From contig NZ_JAMGSI010000002.1 in assembly GCF_023516715.1 (NCBI RefSeq), forward strand, positions 496,001-560,000: a stretch of DNA of 64,000 nucleotides, read 5' to 3'. Source of the DNA: Akkermansia massiliensis (GTDB taxonomy: Bacteria; Verrucomicrobiota; Verrucomicrobiia; Verrucomicrobiales; Akkermansiaceae). The translations under genes were made by a program, and so were the position numbers. Shown one piece after another: positions 8,476 through 18,293 of this stretch (positions are counted from its first letter, which is position 1; the number at the start of each line of letters is the position of its first letter). Under the pieces are notes generated by a model. The model saw nothing but the letters and a program-made list of their open reading frames with translations, made no database searches and had not been told where the DNA came from.

Positions 8476-9732
8476 CTATTTAACGTATGTCTTAAGCACG
8501 CGCCTGATGATGGCAAGCGCCTGCTGGACTTCCTCTTCACTCACGTTCAGCGGAGGCAGCAGGCGGACGGTTTCCGGCCCGGCGGGAACGGAAAGCAGGC
8601 CCTCCTGCCGCAGAGCCTCCACCACCACGGCGGCAACCGTCTTGCCTTCCGGCGCGTCCACCATCTCCGGATTGAGGCCGATGCCCAGCAACAGGCCCAG
8701 GCCGCGCACGCCCTGGATCACGGGCAGGTTCCAGGATTCTATTTCCGCGCGGATTTCCGCGCCCAGGCGCCGCGCCCGTTCCGGGAGCCCCTGGGAGACG
8801 ATTTCCCGCAGCACGGCCAAGCCGACCGTGGTGCCGAGCGGATTGCCGCCATACGTGGAACCATGGGAGCCGGGATCCATGATGGAGGCAAGCTCCGTGC
8901 CCTGGTCGTCAATGGCGCGGTCGGAAATCCAGAAGCCGCCGATGGGAAAACCGCCGCCAAGAGCCTTGGCCCAGGAAACGCCGTCCGGCTCCACGTCCGG
9001 AGCCACGGCGCGCCATCCCATGATGTCGCCGCAACGGCCAAAGCCGCACTGCACTTCATCCATCAGCAGGAGAAGATCGTGCTCCTGGCACAATTGTGCC
9101 AGGCCGCGCAGGAATTCCGGAGTCACGCAGTTGACGCCGCCTTCCCCCTGGATGGTTTCCAGCATGAAGGCTACTGTTTCCGGCCTGATGGCTTCGCGGG
9201 CCGTTTCCAGGTCATTGAAAGGCAGATGGCGGAATCCCGGCAGCATGGGGTCAAAGCCTATCTTGATTTTATCCTGCCCCGTGGCGGACATGCTGCCCAG
9301 CGTTCTTCCGTGGAAGGATTTGTTGAACGTAAGCACTTCATAACGGGGTTTGCCGTCCGCCTGGGGCTTCCGGTGGCCGTAGCGGCGCGCCACCTTGATC
9401 AAGCCGTCATTGGATTCCGCGCCGCTGTTGGAGAAAAAGACCTTCCCCGGACGCTCCACGCATTTGGTCACGATGAATTCCGCCAGATCCGCCTGCTGGG
9501 GAATCTGGTACAGGTTGGAGCAGTGCACCAGCGTGGCCGCCTGCTTTTGCAGGGCCTGCGTTACCACGGGATGGCAATGCCCCAGCGCGCAGGTGGCAAT
9601 GCCGGCACAGAAGTCCAGATAGCACTTCCCCGTGCTGTCCCACAGTCGGGAGCCTTCCCCGCGGACGGCAGCCATGGGATAACGGCCATAGGAATGGAGT
9701 ACGTACCGGTTGAGTTTTTCTTCTGTGTTCAT
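8476..9732 (-). CDS. argD: Acetylornithine aminotransferase (class III PLP enzyme)
   Basis: 418 residues, a class III aminotransferase. The PLP lysine is in SWAKALGGGFPIGG, the PLP-ring-contacting Asp in LLLMDEVQCGFGRCG, and the phosphate-binding part in NSGAESNDGLIKVARR. It would convert N-acetylglutamate semialdehyde and glutamate into N-acetylornithine in the cytoplasm, in arginine biosynthesis; close relatives work on succinyl-ornithine or succinyl-diaminopimelate. The fit with ArgD is good from length and motifs, and argH is also in this window (48.98 kb). It is the first gene of a likely pair with the ACT protein. Confidence 0.88.
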   Translation of the reverse strand: MNTEEKLNRYVLHSYGRYPMAAVRGEGSRLWDSTGKCYLDFCAGIATCALGHCHPVVTQALQKQAATLVHCSNLYQIPQQADLAEFIVTKCVERPGKVFFSNSGAESNDGLIKVARRYGHRKPQADGKPRYEVLTFNKSFHGRTLGSMSATGQDKIKIGFDPMLPGFRHLPFNDLETAREAIRPETVAFMLETIQGEGGVNCVTPEFLRGLAQLCQEHDLLLLMDEVQCGFGRCGDIMGWRAVAPDVEPDGVSWAKALGGGFPIGGFWISDRAIDDQGTELASIMDPGSHGSTYGGNPLGTTVGLAVLREIVSQGLPERARRLGAEIRAEIESWNLPVIQGVRGLGLLLGIGLNPEMVDAPEGKTVAAVVVEALRQEGLLSVPAGPETVRLLPPLNVSEEEVQQALAIIRRVLKTYVK

Positions 9733-9919
9733 AAGCTAAGGTAATACGCGTGTAGTTTGCGCTTCTGGCCCCGTCTGTAAATGATTTTTTTGGGAGCCAC
9801 GTCATGATTCTCACATTTTATCCCGGCGGGTAGTCATATCTCTGTTCGGCGGCATTTCATTTTTCTTTTCTTTTATCCTTTTGCCGCCAGAATAAATCTA
9901 CAACCAGCAGCAATCCATC

Positions 9920-10333
9920 ATGGCACATTTTTTCAATCCCAAAGGTTTTCTGGAGGAATTCAAGGCATTCGCCCTTAAAGGAAACGTCATTGACCTAGCG
10001 GTGGCGGTCGTCATCGGCGGCGCGTTCAACAAAATCGTTTCCGTCTTCGTCTCCAGCATCATCACCCCCATCATCGGCTACCTCACCTCCGGCGTGAACC
10101 TGGCGTACCTGACCTTGAAACTGGGGGACGTGGAATTGAAATACGGGGAATTGCTTCAGGCGACCATCGACTTCATCATCATCGCCTTCTCCATCTTCGT
10201 GGCCATCAAGCTCATCGGCTCACTGAGGCGCAAGAGCGAAGAAACGCCGGCAGCCCCCGCGCCCAAGCCGGATGACGTCGTTCTGCTGGAACAGATCCGG
10301 GACATCCTGCAAAAACAGGCGGACGTCAAATAA
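9920..10333 (+). CDS. mscL: Large-conductance mechanosensitive channel
   Basis: 137 residues, the usual MscL length. The first transmembrane helix contains the pore sequence VIDLAVAVVIGGAFNKIVSV, then a short periplasmic loop, the second helix TIDFIIIAFSIFVAIKLIG, and a charged C-terminal helix after a Pro/Ala linker. MscL forms a pentamer in the inner membrane and opens on high membrane tension to release solutes in hypo-osmotic shock. It is divergent from argD and followed by a strong terminator, so it is transcribed alone. Confidence 0.95.
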   Translation: MAHFFNPKGFLEEFKAFALKGNVIDLAVAVVIGGAFNKIVSVFVSSIITPIIGYLTSGVNLAYLTLKLGDVELKYGELLQATIDFIIIAFSIFVAIKLIGSLRRKSEETPAAPAPKPDDVVLLEQIRDILQKQADVK

Positions 10334-10350
10334 GGCCGCCAACAGCATTT

Positions 10351-10386
10351 GTGCCGGTTTCCCGCGGAACCGGCACATTTTTCCTC
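10351..10386 (+). terminator. Rho-independent terminator after mscL
   Basis: An 11-bp stem GTGCCGGTTTC / GGAACCGGCAC with the loop CCGC, followed by ATTTTTCC, begins 18 bp after the mscL stop. Confidence 0.8.
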
Positions 10387-10421
10387 TTTACTTGTTCCGC
10401 CGCGGGCGGGAAAGTGGCAGC

Positions 10422-11573
10422 ATGTATTCCCTCCTGCGCTCCCTTGCCTGTGCCCTGCTGCTTGCGCCGTCCCTGCTTCCGGCGGCGGAGACCCAGCGCT
10501 TCGTTCTGGAACGCCCCTACCAGGTGGCGGAAATTCCGGAGCCTGACCGGAACCTCCCTGCCACCAACGTCATCCTGATGATTGGGGACGGCATGGGCAT
10601 CCATCACCTTTCCGCGGCCTGGGCGGCCAACCGCGGGCGCCTGTTCATTGAAAACTGCCCGGTGACGGGCATCTCCAAAACATGGTGCGCGGACAAGCTG
10701 GTAACGGACTCCGCCGCCGCAGGCACCGCCATGGCGACGGGTACCAAGACGCTCTACAAGAGGGTGGCCGTGTGCCCCAGGGGCAACAAGCTGGACTCCC
10801 TGGTGGACAAGGCGGCGGACATGGGCAAATCCACCGGCGTGATCGCCACCTGCGAGCTGAACGACGCCACCCCGGCCGCTTTCTGCGCCAATAATGAAAA
10901 AAGGTCGGATTCCTACGGCATCATCGGGGATTACCCCCGTTCCCGCGCCGACTTCATTTTCGGCGGCGGCGGCAAGTATTTCACGCAAAGGCCGGACGGG
11001 AGGGACATTTTCAAGGAGATGCAGGCGCAGGGCTACCGGATCGCCCGCAGCTGGGAGGAAGCCGCCGCACTGCCGCCCGGAAAAACGCTGGCCGTCACCG
11101 CTCCGGGGAATCTTCCCCCGCCCTCCAGGCGGGGAGACGTTCTGCGCCGGGCCACGCTGAAGGCGCTGGATACCCTATCCCGTAATCCCGAGGGATTTTT
11201 CCTGATGGTGGAAGGCTCCAACATCGACAAGGCCGCCCACCGCAACAACCTGGAAGAAATGATGGAGGAGCTTCTCGACTTCGACCGGGCCGCGGGAGCC
11301 GTGCTGGACTGGGCTTCAAAACACCCCGGCACCCTGGTCGTCATCACGGCGGACCATAACACGGGCGCGTTCGCACTCACAGGCGGCAACCGGGAGAAAG
11401 GGGAAATAAACGCCCAGTTCGGCTCCGGCAATCACGACGGCATGGCCGTTCCGGTGTACGCCTTCGGCGCGGGAAGCGGCGCGTTCACCGGCATTTACGA
11501 AAATACGGACATCTTCCACAAGATCATGAAGGCCTTCAAAAAAGGGACGGTCAAACCCGCACCCGGGCGTTAG
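10422..11573 (+). CDS. Secreted alkaline phosphatase
   Basis: 383 residues from the ATG at 10422, giving a signal peptide (MYSLLRSLACALLLAPSLLPAAE). Alkaline phosphatase superfamily: first metal Asp in VILMIGDGMG, nucleophile Ser in TDSAAAGTAMATG, metal ligands in FFLMVEGSNIDKAAH and in VITADHNTGAFAL, and a late GSGNHDG histidine. It hydrolyses phosphomonoesters outside the cytoplasm and could free phosphate from diet or host molecules. A Pho box was not searched for in detail. It ends 8 bp before the convergent MFS gene. Confidence 0.9.
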   Translation: MYSLLRSLACALLLAPSLLPAAETQRFVLERPYQVAEIPEPDRNLPATNVILMIGDGMGIHHLSAAWAANRGRLFIENCPVTGISKTWCADKLVTDSAAAGTAMATGTKTLYKRVAVCPRGNKLDSLVDKAADMGKSTGVIATCELNDATPAAFCANNEKRSDSYGIIGDYPRSRADFIFGGGGKYFTQRPDGRDIFKEMQAQGYRIARSWEEAAALPPGKTLAVTAPGNLPPPSRRGDVLRRATLKALDTLSRNPEGFFLMVEGSNIDKAAHRNNLEEMMEELLDFDRAAGAVLDWASKHPGTLVVITADHNTGAFALTGGNREKGEINAQFGSGNHDGMAVPVYAFGAGSGAFTGIYENTDIFHKIMKAFKKGTVKPAPGR

Positions 11574-11581
11574 AACTTCTG

Positions 11582-12781
11582 TCAGGCTCCGTTCCGCCCC
11601 TGCTCATCCATGTGCCGCGCCACCAGCCCGGCCCCGGCGGTAGCCAGGCCGCCTATCAGGAACACCGCCTGCGGACCGCCCGTATTCATCCAGATCACGC
11701 CGCCCAGCACGCCGTAAGTGATGGAAGCCACATGGTTGATGGCCAGCCCGGTGTAAATGCTCGGCGTGATGTCCTCCGGCTTCTCGCAGATGCGGGCCAC
11801 ATAAGTGCTGCGGGCCATGCCCAGGGCGAACAGCAGGTTGTCCAGCACGAAGCAGGCGGTCACCACGCCCACGGCCCAGTGCAGGGGGAGCAGCTCCGGG
11901 GCGAAGGCATACGCCAGGCACAGGAGGGACAGCGCAATGCTGTCGAAAATCGTTACCTTCCGTTCCCCATACCGCTTGATGCTCCAGCCGATGAGGGGCT
12001 GCGTGACCAGCCCGATGACGCCGGCAATGAGCAGGGTTTTTCCGATGTATCCGGGCGGCTGGCCCAGCGTGCTGACCATCAGCCAGAAGCCGAAGGTCAG
12101 ATAAAGCTGCTTGCGGATGCCGTGCAGGATTTCCAGCCCGTAATAAACGGCATACCTGCGCTTGAAGACGAAGCACTGCCGCCAGCCGCGCTGCTGCGGA
12201 AAGACGGGCGTTTTCACCCGGCTCAGGAACAGGAACGCCAGCAGGCACACGCCGCCCGTAACGAAAAAGTCCACGGCAAAAGACTGGTTGAATTTCCACT
12301 TGATCCATACGCACAGCGCGCCCAGCAGCGCGGCCGCCGTCCCCAGCGCCTTCATCTGGCCGAGCCTCAGGCTACGGTTCTCCGGCCTCGCCGTATGGAT
12401 GACGATGGTATCAATCATGCCCATCAGAATGTGCTGCCCCAGGCTCACCGTCAGAATCCACGCAGACAGCGCCCACAGGCTGGTTCCGGCGCCGCAGAAG
12501 GCCAGCGCGTACATGCCGCCGAACATCAGCAAGCACGCCACCCCGGCCATGCGCACCTCATTGAACATGAAAAGCAGGCTGACCACAAAAAGGGACAGGA
12601 TGCCGGGCAGTTCCCTGGGGAGTTCAATGAACCCGCGCATCTCCACGTCCAGATGCTGGGCGTCACGCAGGAAGTTGCTGAAAATGAGATCATACACGCC
12701 GCTTCCGAACTGGCCCAGAAAGAGAGCCAGCAGCACAAAAACCATCGTCTTCCTGATGCGGGGGGAAGCGGCTTCACTCAT
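11582..12781 (-). CDS. MFS transporter
   Basis: 399 residues with about 11-12 hydrophobic helices and two halves joined by a basic loop (PVFPQQRGWRQCFVFKRRYA), the layout of the major facilitator superfamily in the inner membrane. The loop GWSIKRYGERKVTIFDS in the second half resembles the MFS G-x-x-x-D-R-x-G-R-R loop. The substrate cannot be deduced. It is divergent from the GH20 gene (128 bp between starts), which could mean import of released sugar, but that is only a guess from position. Confidence 0.78.
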   Translation of the reverse strand: MSEAASPRIRKTMVFVLLALFLGQFGSGVYDLIFSNFLRDAQHLDVEMRGFIELPRELPGILSLFVVSLLFMFNEVRMAGVACLLMFGGMYALAFCGAGTSLWALSAWILTVSLGQHILMGMIDTIVIHTARPENRSLRLGQMKALGTAAALLGALCVWIKWKFNQSFAVDFFVTGGVCLLAFLFLSRVKTPVFPQQRGWRQCFVFKRRYAVYYGLEILHGIRKQLYLTFGFWLMVSTLGQPPGYIGKTLLIAGVIGLVTQPLIGWSIKRYGERKVTIFDSIALSLLCLAYAFAPELLPLHWAVGVVTACFVLDNLLFALGMARSTYVARICEKPEDITPSIYTGLAINHVASITYGVLGGVIWMNTGGPQAVFLIGGLATAGAGLVARHMDEQGRNGA

Positions 12782-12783
12782 AG

Positions 12784-14559
<1,776 letters not shown>

Positions 14560-14649
14560 ATACGGAGGGAAGGCCCCCGCGCAGCCTCCTTCCGGAGGCC
14601 GCATTATGGGCTAGCCAACCTTCACGAAAACCATTACATTGGCGGCATT

Positions 14650-15798
14650 ATGAATTTGGAACTGCTTCGTCAGGTTTGCGTGACTCCGGGCGCTCCGGGG
14701 TTTGAAGACAAAATCCGTGATTTCATCATTCAGGAAGTGGCCCCTCTGGTGGACGCCGTGCGGGTGGACAACCTGGGCAGCGTGATTGCCATCGTGGAAG
14801 GCAAGGATACGGAAAAAACCATGATGGCCGCCGCCCACATGGACGAAATCGGCTTCATGGTCCGTCACATTGACGACAAAGGGTTCATCAAATTCCTCCC
14901 CCTGGGCGGCTTTGACGCCAAGACGCTGACGGCCCAGCGCGTCATCGTCCACGGCAAAAAAGACCTCATCGGCGTCATGGGCGTGAAGCCAATCCACGTG
15001 ATGTCCCCGGCGGAACGCACCAAGCTGCCGGAAGTGACCGATTTCTTCATCGACCTGGGCATGAGCAAGGAGGAAGTGGAAAAATACGTCTCCGTGGGCG
15101 ACTCCGTCACCCGTGAACGCGACCTGGTGGAAATGGGGGACTGCGTGAACGTGAAGTCCCTGGACAACCGCGCCGGATGCTACGTGCTGATTGAAGCCCT
15201 CCGCGCCATCAAGGCTTCCAAAAAGAAGCCCTCCTGCAACTTCGTGGCCGCCTTCACCGTTCAGGAGGAAGTGGGGCTGAGGGGCGCGCAGGCCGGCACG
15301 CTGGACATCCAGCCGGACTTCTCCATCGCCCTGGACGTCACCATCGCCTGCGACATTCCCGGCACCCCGGCGCACGACCAAGTCTCCCACCTGGGCGCAG
15401 GTGCCGCCATCAAGCTGTATGACGGCTCCGTGATTGCGGACCGCCGCATGGTGAAGTTCATGAAGGCCATGGCGGACGCCAACAAGATCAAATGGCAGGT
15501 GGAAATGCTGCCGGCAGGCGGCACGGACGCCGGAGCCATGCAGAAGTTTGTTCCGGGCGGCTCCATTGCCGGGGCCATCTCCGTTCCCACCCGCAACGTT
15601 CACCAGGTCATTGAAATGGCGCACAAGGATGACCTGGACGCTTCCGTAGCGCTCCTGACCGCCTGCGCCATGAACGTGGACAAATGGGACTGGTCCTGGA
15701 ACTCCGTCAACGAATGCCCGGCAGAAAAACCCGCCAAGGCATCCAAAACGGCAGCCAAGCCGGCCAAAGCCGCCGCCAGGAAGAAAAAGGCCAAATAA
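14650..15798 (+). CDS. M42 family metallo-aminopeptidase with Lys/Ala-rich tail
   Basis: 382 residues. Peptidase family M42 (PepA/YsdC/TET-like aminopeptidases, large tetrahedral cytoplasmic complexes). Metal and catalytic residues seen: His63 in AAHMDEIG, the bridging Asp172 in SLDNRAG, the catalytic pair Glu206-Glu207 in VQEEVGLRG, Asp229 in ALDVT, and the last His in RNVHQVIEMAHKDDL. The family usually ends near residue 350; here about 25 extra residues rich in Lys, Ala and Pro follow (ending KAAARKKKAK), like histone-H1-type tails. No signal peptide. It starts 90 bp after the GH20 gene on the same strand. Confidence 0.88.
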   Translation: MNLELLRQVCVTPGAPGFEDKIRDFIIQEVAPLVDAVRVDNLGSVIAIVEGKDTEKTMMAAAHMDEIGFMVRHIDDKGFIKFLPLGGFDAKTLTAQRVIVHGKKDLIGVMGVKPIHVMSPAERTKLPEVTDFFIDLGMSKEEVEKYVSVGDSVTRERDLVEMGDCVNVKSLDNRAGCYVLIEALRAIKASKKKPSCNFVAAFTVQEEVGLRGAQAGTLDIQPDFSIALDVTIACDIPGTPAHDQVSHLGAGAAIKLYDGSVIADRRMVKFMKAMADANKIKWQVEMLPAGGTDAGAMQKFVPGGSIAGAISVPTRNVHQVIEMAHKDDLDASVALLTACAMNVDKWDWSWNSVNECPAEKPAKASKTAAKPAKAAARKKKAK

Positions 15799-15827
15799 AA
15801 GCCCCGGCGCCAACCGATCACTCACCC

Positions 15828-15865
15828 GCAGGCCGCCCCGGAAACGGAGGCGGCCTGCCTGTTTC
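15828..15865 (+). terminator. Stem-loop after the M42 peptidase gene
   Basis: A perfect 10-bp stem GCAGGCCGCC / GGCGGCCTGC with an 11-base loop starts 29 bp after the stop. The T-run after it (CTGTTTCC) is short, so termination is likely but not certain. Confidence 0.5.
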
Positions 15866-16072
15866 CGGATGTCTTCAAGCGTTCCGCGCAATACGCCCGC
15901 GGCGTTGCCCCGTCCAGTCAAGAAGCGCCGCAGCCCCTTGCGCCAGTCAAACCTGAAATTGAGCGGCAGTGAACTCTGTTCCCTGAAGCAGGGCATCCTG
16001 TCGGACGCATGCGTTTCAGCTGCCGCAGAGGCCTGAGGCACGCCACGGAGGCTTTTCAGGACGGCCTCCCCA
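15866..16072. other. Non-coding stretch between convergent genes
   Basis: About 200 bases without a convincing gene. A minus-strand frame is open here but it also runs through the peptidase gene as its antisense, and its residues show no domain that I recognise. It may hold the remains of an old gene, but I cannot support that. Confidence 0.4.
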
Positions 16073-16104
16073 TAAAAAATCCTCCGGCACCCAGAGATGC
16101 CGGA
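16073..16104 (-). terminator. Strong Rho-independent terminator
   Basis: On the minus strand CCTCCGGCA and TGCCGGAGG pair perfectly around an 8-base loop and are followed by ATTTTTTAT. It lies about 26 bp downstream of the secreted coiled-coil protein gene that ends at 16130. Confidence 0.88.
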
Positions 16105-16129
16105 GGAGGATCAATCCTGAAAAAGAAAG

Positions 16130-16684
16130 TTACTTGGCGGCGGGAGCGGGAGCTTCCTTTGGAGCGGGAGCGGGGGCCGGAACGGCTTCCACTTCCACTT
16201 CTTCCTCCACTTCAACGCCTTCTTCGGGACCGGAAGCTCCGGTCTGCTTCATGGCGTCCTTCAGGGCCTGGCTTCCGAAGAAGTCGGCCTGCTGCAAGCG
16301 CTGCATGTCGGTCATCATGCCCATGAAAATGGGCAGGAGTTCGGCTTGGCGCGCCTGCATGGCGGCATCCATTTCAGCCTGGACCTTCTGGGCGCTCTTG
16401 GAAAGGGCTTCGCCCTTTTCATTGATCTTCGCCATCTTTTCAGCAGCCGCGTCTGCGGTGGCCTTGTCCTTCACCGTGCTGAGCGTGGCGGACATTTCCT
16501 TCATCAAAGCCAGCATCTGGTCAGCGGCTTCCTTCGCTTCCTTGGAAACTTCAGCGGCCGGCGCGGTGGGCGCGGCAGGGGTTTCAGCGGCCGGGGCGGG
16601 TGCCGGAGCCGGGGCATCCTGGGCGGAAGCCATACCTGCAAATGCCAGGGCACATGCCGAACTAATTGTTACAATGCTCTTCAT
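16130..16684 (-). CDS. Secreted Ala/Pro-rich protein with coiled coil, unknown function
   Basis: 184 residues from the ATG at 16684 (signal peptide MKSIVTISSACALAFAGMASA, then QDAPAP). Three zones: an Ala/Pro-rich linker (about 22-50), a central helical part of about 90 residues with many Ala, Lys, Glu and Met in heptad-like order (coiled coil likely), and a C-terminal acidic EVEEEVEVE stretch plus a Pro/Ala/Lys tail. I do not recognise a family. The low-complexity ends suggest a structural or periplasmic spacer protein. It is divergent from the rubrerythrin gene and has its own terminator. Confidence 0.7.
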   Translation of the reverse strand: MKSIVTISSACALAFAGMASAQDAPAPAPAPAAETPAAPTAPAAEVSKEAKEAADQMLALMKEMSATLSTVKDKATADAAAEKMAKINEKGEALSKSAQKVQAEMDAAMQARQAELLPIFMGMMTDMQRLQQADFFGSQALKDAMKQTGASGPEEGVEVEEEVEVEAVPAPAPAPKEAPAPAAK

Positions 16685-16838
16685 AACGTTTCCGTTGTAC
16701 AGGCTCGCCATGCATGCGTCAATGAATCATTGTGTAACGGCTCCCCGTGATGCCGCAGAAAGGGGAATTTGCGTTTTTTCTTCCCTTGGAGGATTTTTTC
16801 AGTTGCATCTTTTTAGAATTATTATAAATTCATTCCCG

Positions 16839-17387
16839 ATGACTAAAACCATAGAAAACCTGAAAGCCGCCATTACGGGCGAAAGCACCGCCTCCGCCAC
16901 TTACGCAGCCTATGCCGCCAAAGCCGCCCAGGAAGGGCAGCCCCTCATTCAGAAATTGTTTGAAGCCGCCTCCAAGGCGGAATCCGTCCACGCCGCCAAC
17001 CACAACAAGGTTCTGGAAAAGCTGGGCGCAACGATGGACCCCATCGATATCCAGATTCATGTAGGAACCACCGCGGAAAACCTGAAAGCCGCCATCGCCG
17101 GGGAAACCCACGAATTCGAAAGCATGTATCCGGAATTCATCGCCGTGGCGGAAGAGGAAGGCCAGAAGGCCGCCGTCCGCTCCTTCACGTGGGCCACGGA
17201 AGCGGAAAAGGAACACGCCGATTTTTATGCCGCCGCCCTCAAGGCCCTGGAAAACGGAGACACCAGCGCCCTGCCCAGGCAATACTGGGTATGCCTGGTG
17301 TGCGGGGACACCTTCAAATCTCTGGAAGGCGTGGACGCCTGCCCCCTCTGCGGCACCAAGGCTGAAAAATTCCTCGTCATCGGGTAA
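16839..17387 (+). CDS. Rubrerythrin
   Basis: 182 residues from the ATG at 16839. The N-terminal ferritin-like four-helix domain shows the diiron ligands in ITGESTASATYAAYA, AESVHAANH, AGETHEFESMYPEF and ATEAEKEHADFY; the C-terminal rubredoxin domain has WVCLVCGDTF and CPLCGTKAEKF for one Fe(Cys)4. Rubrerythrins reduce hydrogen peroxide in the cytoplasm of anaerobes using NADH-derived electrons. The region before it (16760-16838) is AT-rich and must contain its promoter. A strong terminator follows. The role in oxidative stress defence agrees with an oxygen-tolerant anaerobe. Confidence 0.93.
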   Translation: MTKTIENLKAAITGESTASATYAAYAAKAAQEGQPLIQKLFEAASKAESVHAANHNKVLEKLGATMDPIDIQIHVGTTAENLKAAIAGETHEFESMYPEFIAVAEEEGQKAAVRSFTWATEAEKEHADFYAAALKALENGDTSALPRQYWVCLVCGDTFKSLEGVDACPLCGTKAEKFLVIG

Positions 17388-17424
17388 ACTCCGTCTGAGC
17401 ACCGGAGGCCATCCATGGCACACA

Positions 17425-17456
17425 AAACCCGCCCGGAACATTCCGGGCGGGTTTTT
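17425..17456 (+). terminator. Strong Rho-independent terminator after rubrerythrin
   Basis: AACCCGCCCGGAA pairs with TTCCGGGCGGGTT across a 2-base centre and is followed by TTTTT, with an A-run before it, so it could act in both directions. Confidence 0.88.
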
Positions 17457-17683
17457 ACAGGCCGGAAACCGCTGCCATCTGGGGAAGCGGCCAGAGAAGA
17501 AGCATCGCCGGCTTTTCCCTTCCGGTCATTCCGCAAGCGCCGTTCCAGAACCGTGTTCCGGCCCTTTTCCGGACTTCAAGACTTTTCTCCACTTCCGACT
17601 GTCCGGGTGGCCCTGGTCCTCTCCTCCCACGTGCATCCGGCCCCGGACCTTTTTTGAATGCCCGGATTGATGGACTTGTTCAT

Positions 17684-17971
17684 TTAAAACATTAAATACA
17701 TGCATTCCGTTCCGGCTACGGCGCAGGCGAGCATCCCGATTAAAATCATGATGATGCCGAATGCGACGGATTTTCTGCACAAGGCGACAACGGCGCAGGC
17801 AACGGAAGCCACCCCCAGCAAAATCCCGGCTGCGCCCAGCACGGTTCCGGGAACAAGCCCCAGGCCGGAAGCCGCTGCGACCCAGGGCAATGACACGGCC
17901 CCCACGACACAAATACAGGCGGCTCCTTTCACAGCTTGAGGACATTGCAGCACAACGGGCTGATTTTCCAT
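17684..17971 (-). CDS. Small hydrophobic membrane protein, unknown function
   Basis: 95 residues, nearly all hydrophobic, with two or three possible membrane helices (residues about 15-35, 38-62, 70-92) and a short polar loop with RKS. GGGAAG lies just before the ATG at 17971 and could be a ribosome binding site. I recognise no family. Length, start signal and clean hydrophobic pattern make a real gene likely, but there is no neighbour evidence: it lies between two terminated or divergent genes. Confidence 0.5.
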   Translation of the reverse strand: MENQPVVLQCPQAVKGAACICVVGAVSLPWVAAASGLGLVPGTVLGAAGILLGVASVACAVVALCRKSVAFGIIMILIGMLACAVAGTECMYLMF

Positions 17972-18293
17972 AAGCTTCCCTATACCCTCCCAAAACCGGG
18001 CCTGTCAACTACAACCGGAAAGTCCCCTCTTTCCGTCAACCCCGCATGCCGGACGGGCTGCCCCCACAACCAATTGCCCCCACGACCAATTGCCTGCGCC
18101 GCCATCCGCACCAAGCCCCAAGCGCAAAAAATGGCGGATGCTATCGGCACCGCCGTTTCAACGGCGGTTCCCTTTTCCTGCCTGGGCCCTTCCATGAAAA
18201 GGCGTTCCGCCACATTCTGCTTGAGCATCACCGTGAAACCCTTACAATGGCTCACCCCTTCAAGCAGGAAGAATACTTTATCCTTTCTTTGCG
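17972..18293. other. 322-base gap before the phosphoethanolamine transferase gene
   Basis: It must carry the promoters of the flanking divergent genes. A 110-residue minus-strand frame across it (17980-18312) has odd composition, would overlap the start of the plus-strand gene, and is not accepted. Confidence 0.4.

Noticed and set aside
14611-16041. Minus-strand ORF reaching beyond the M42 gene
   Set aside because: Mostly antisense of the peptidase. Its first 70 residues lie in non-coding DNA but show no domain.
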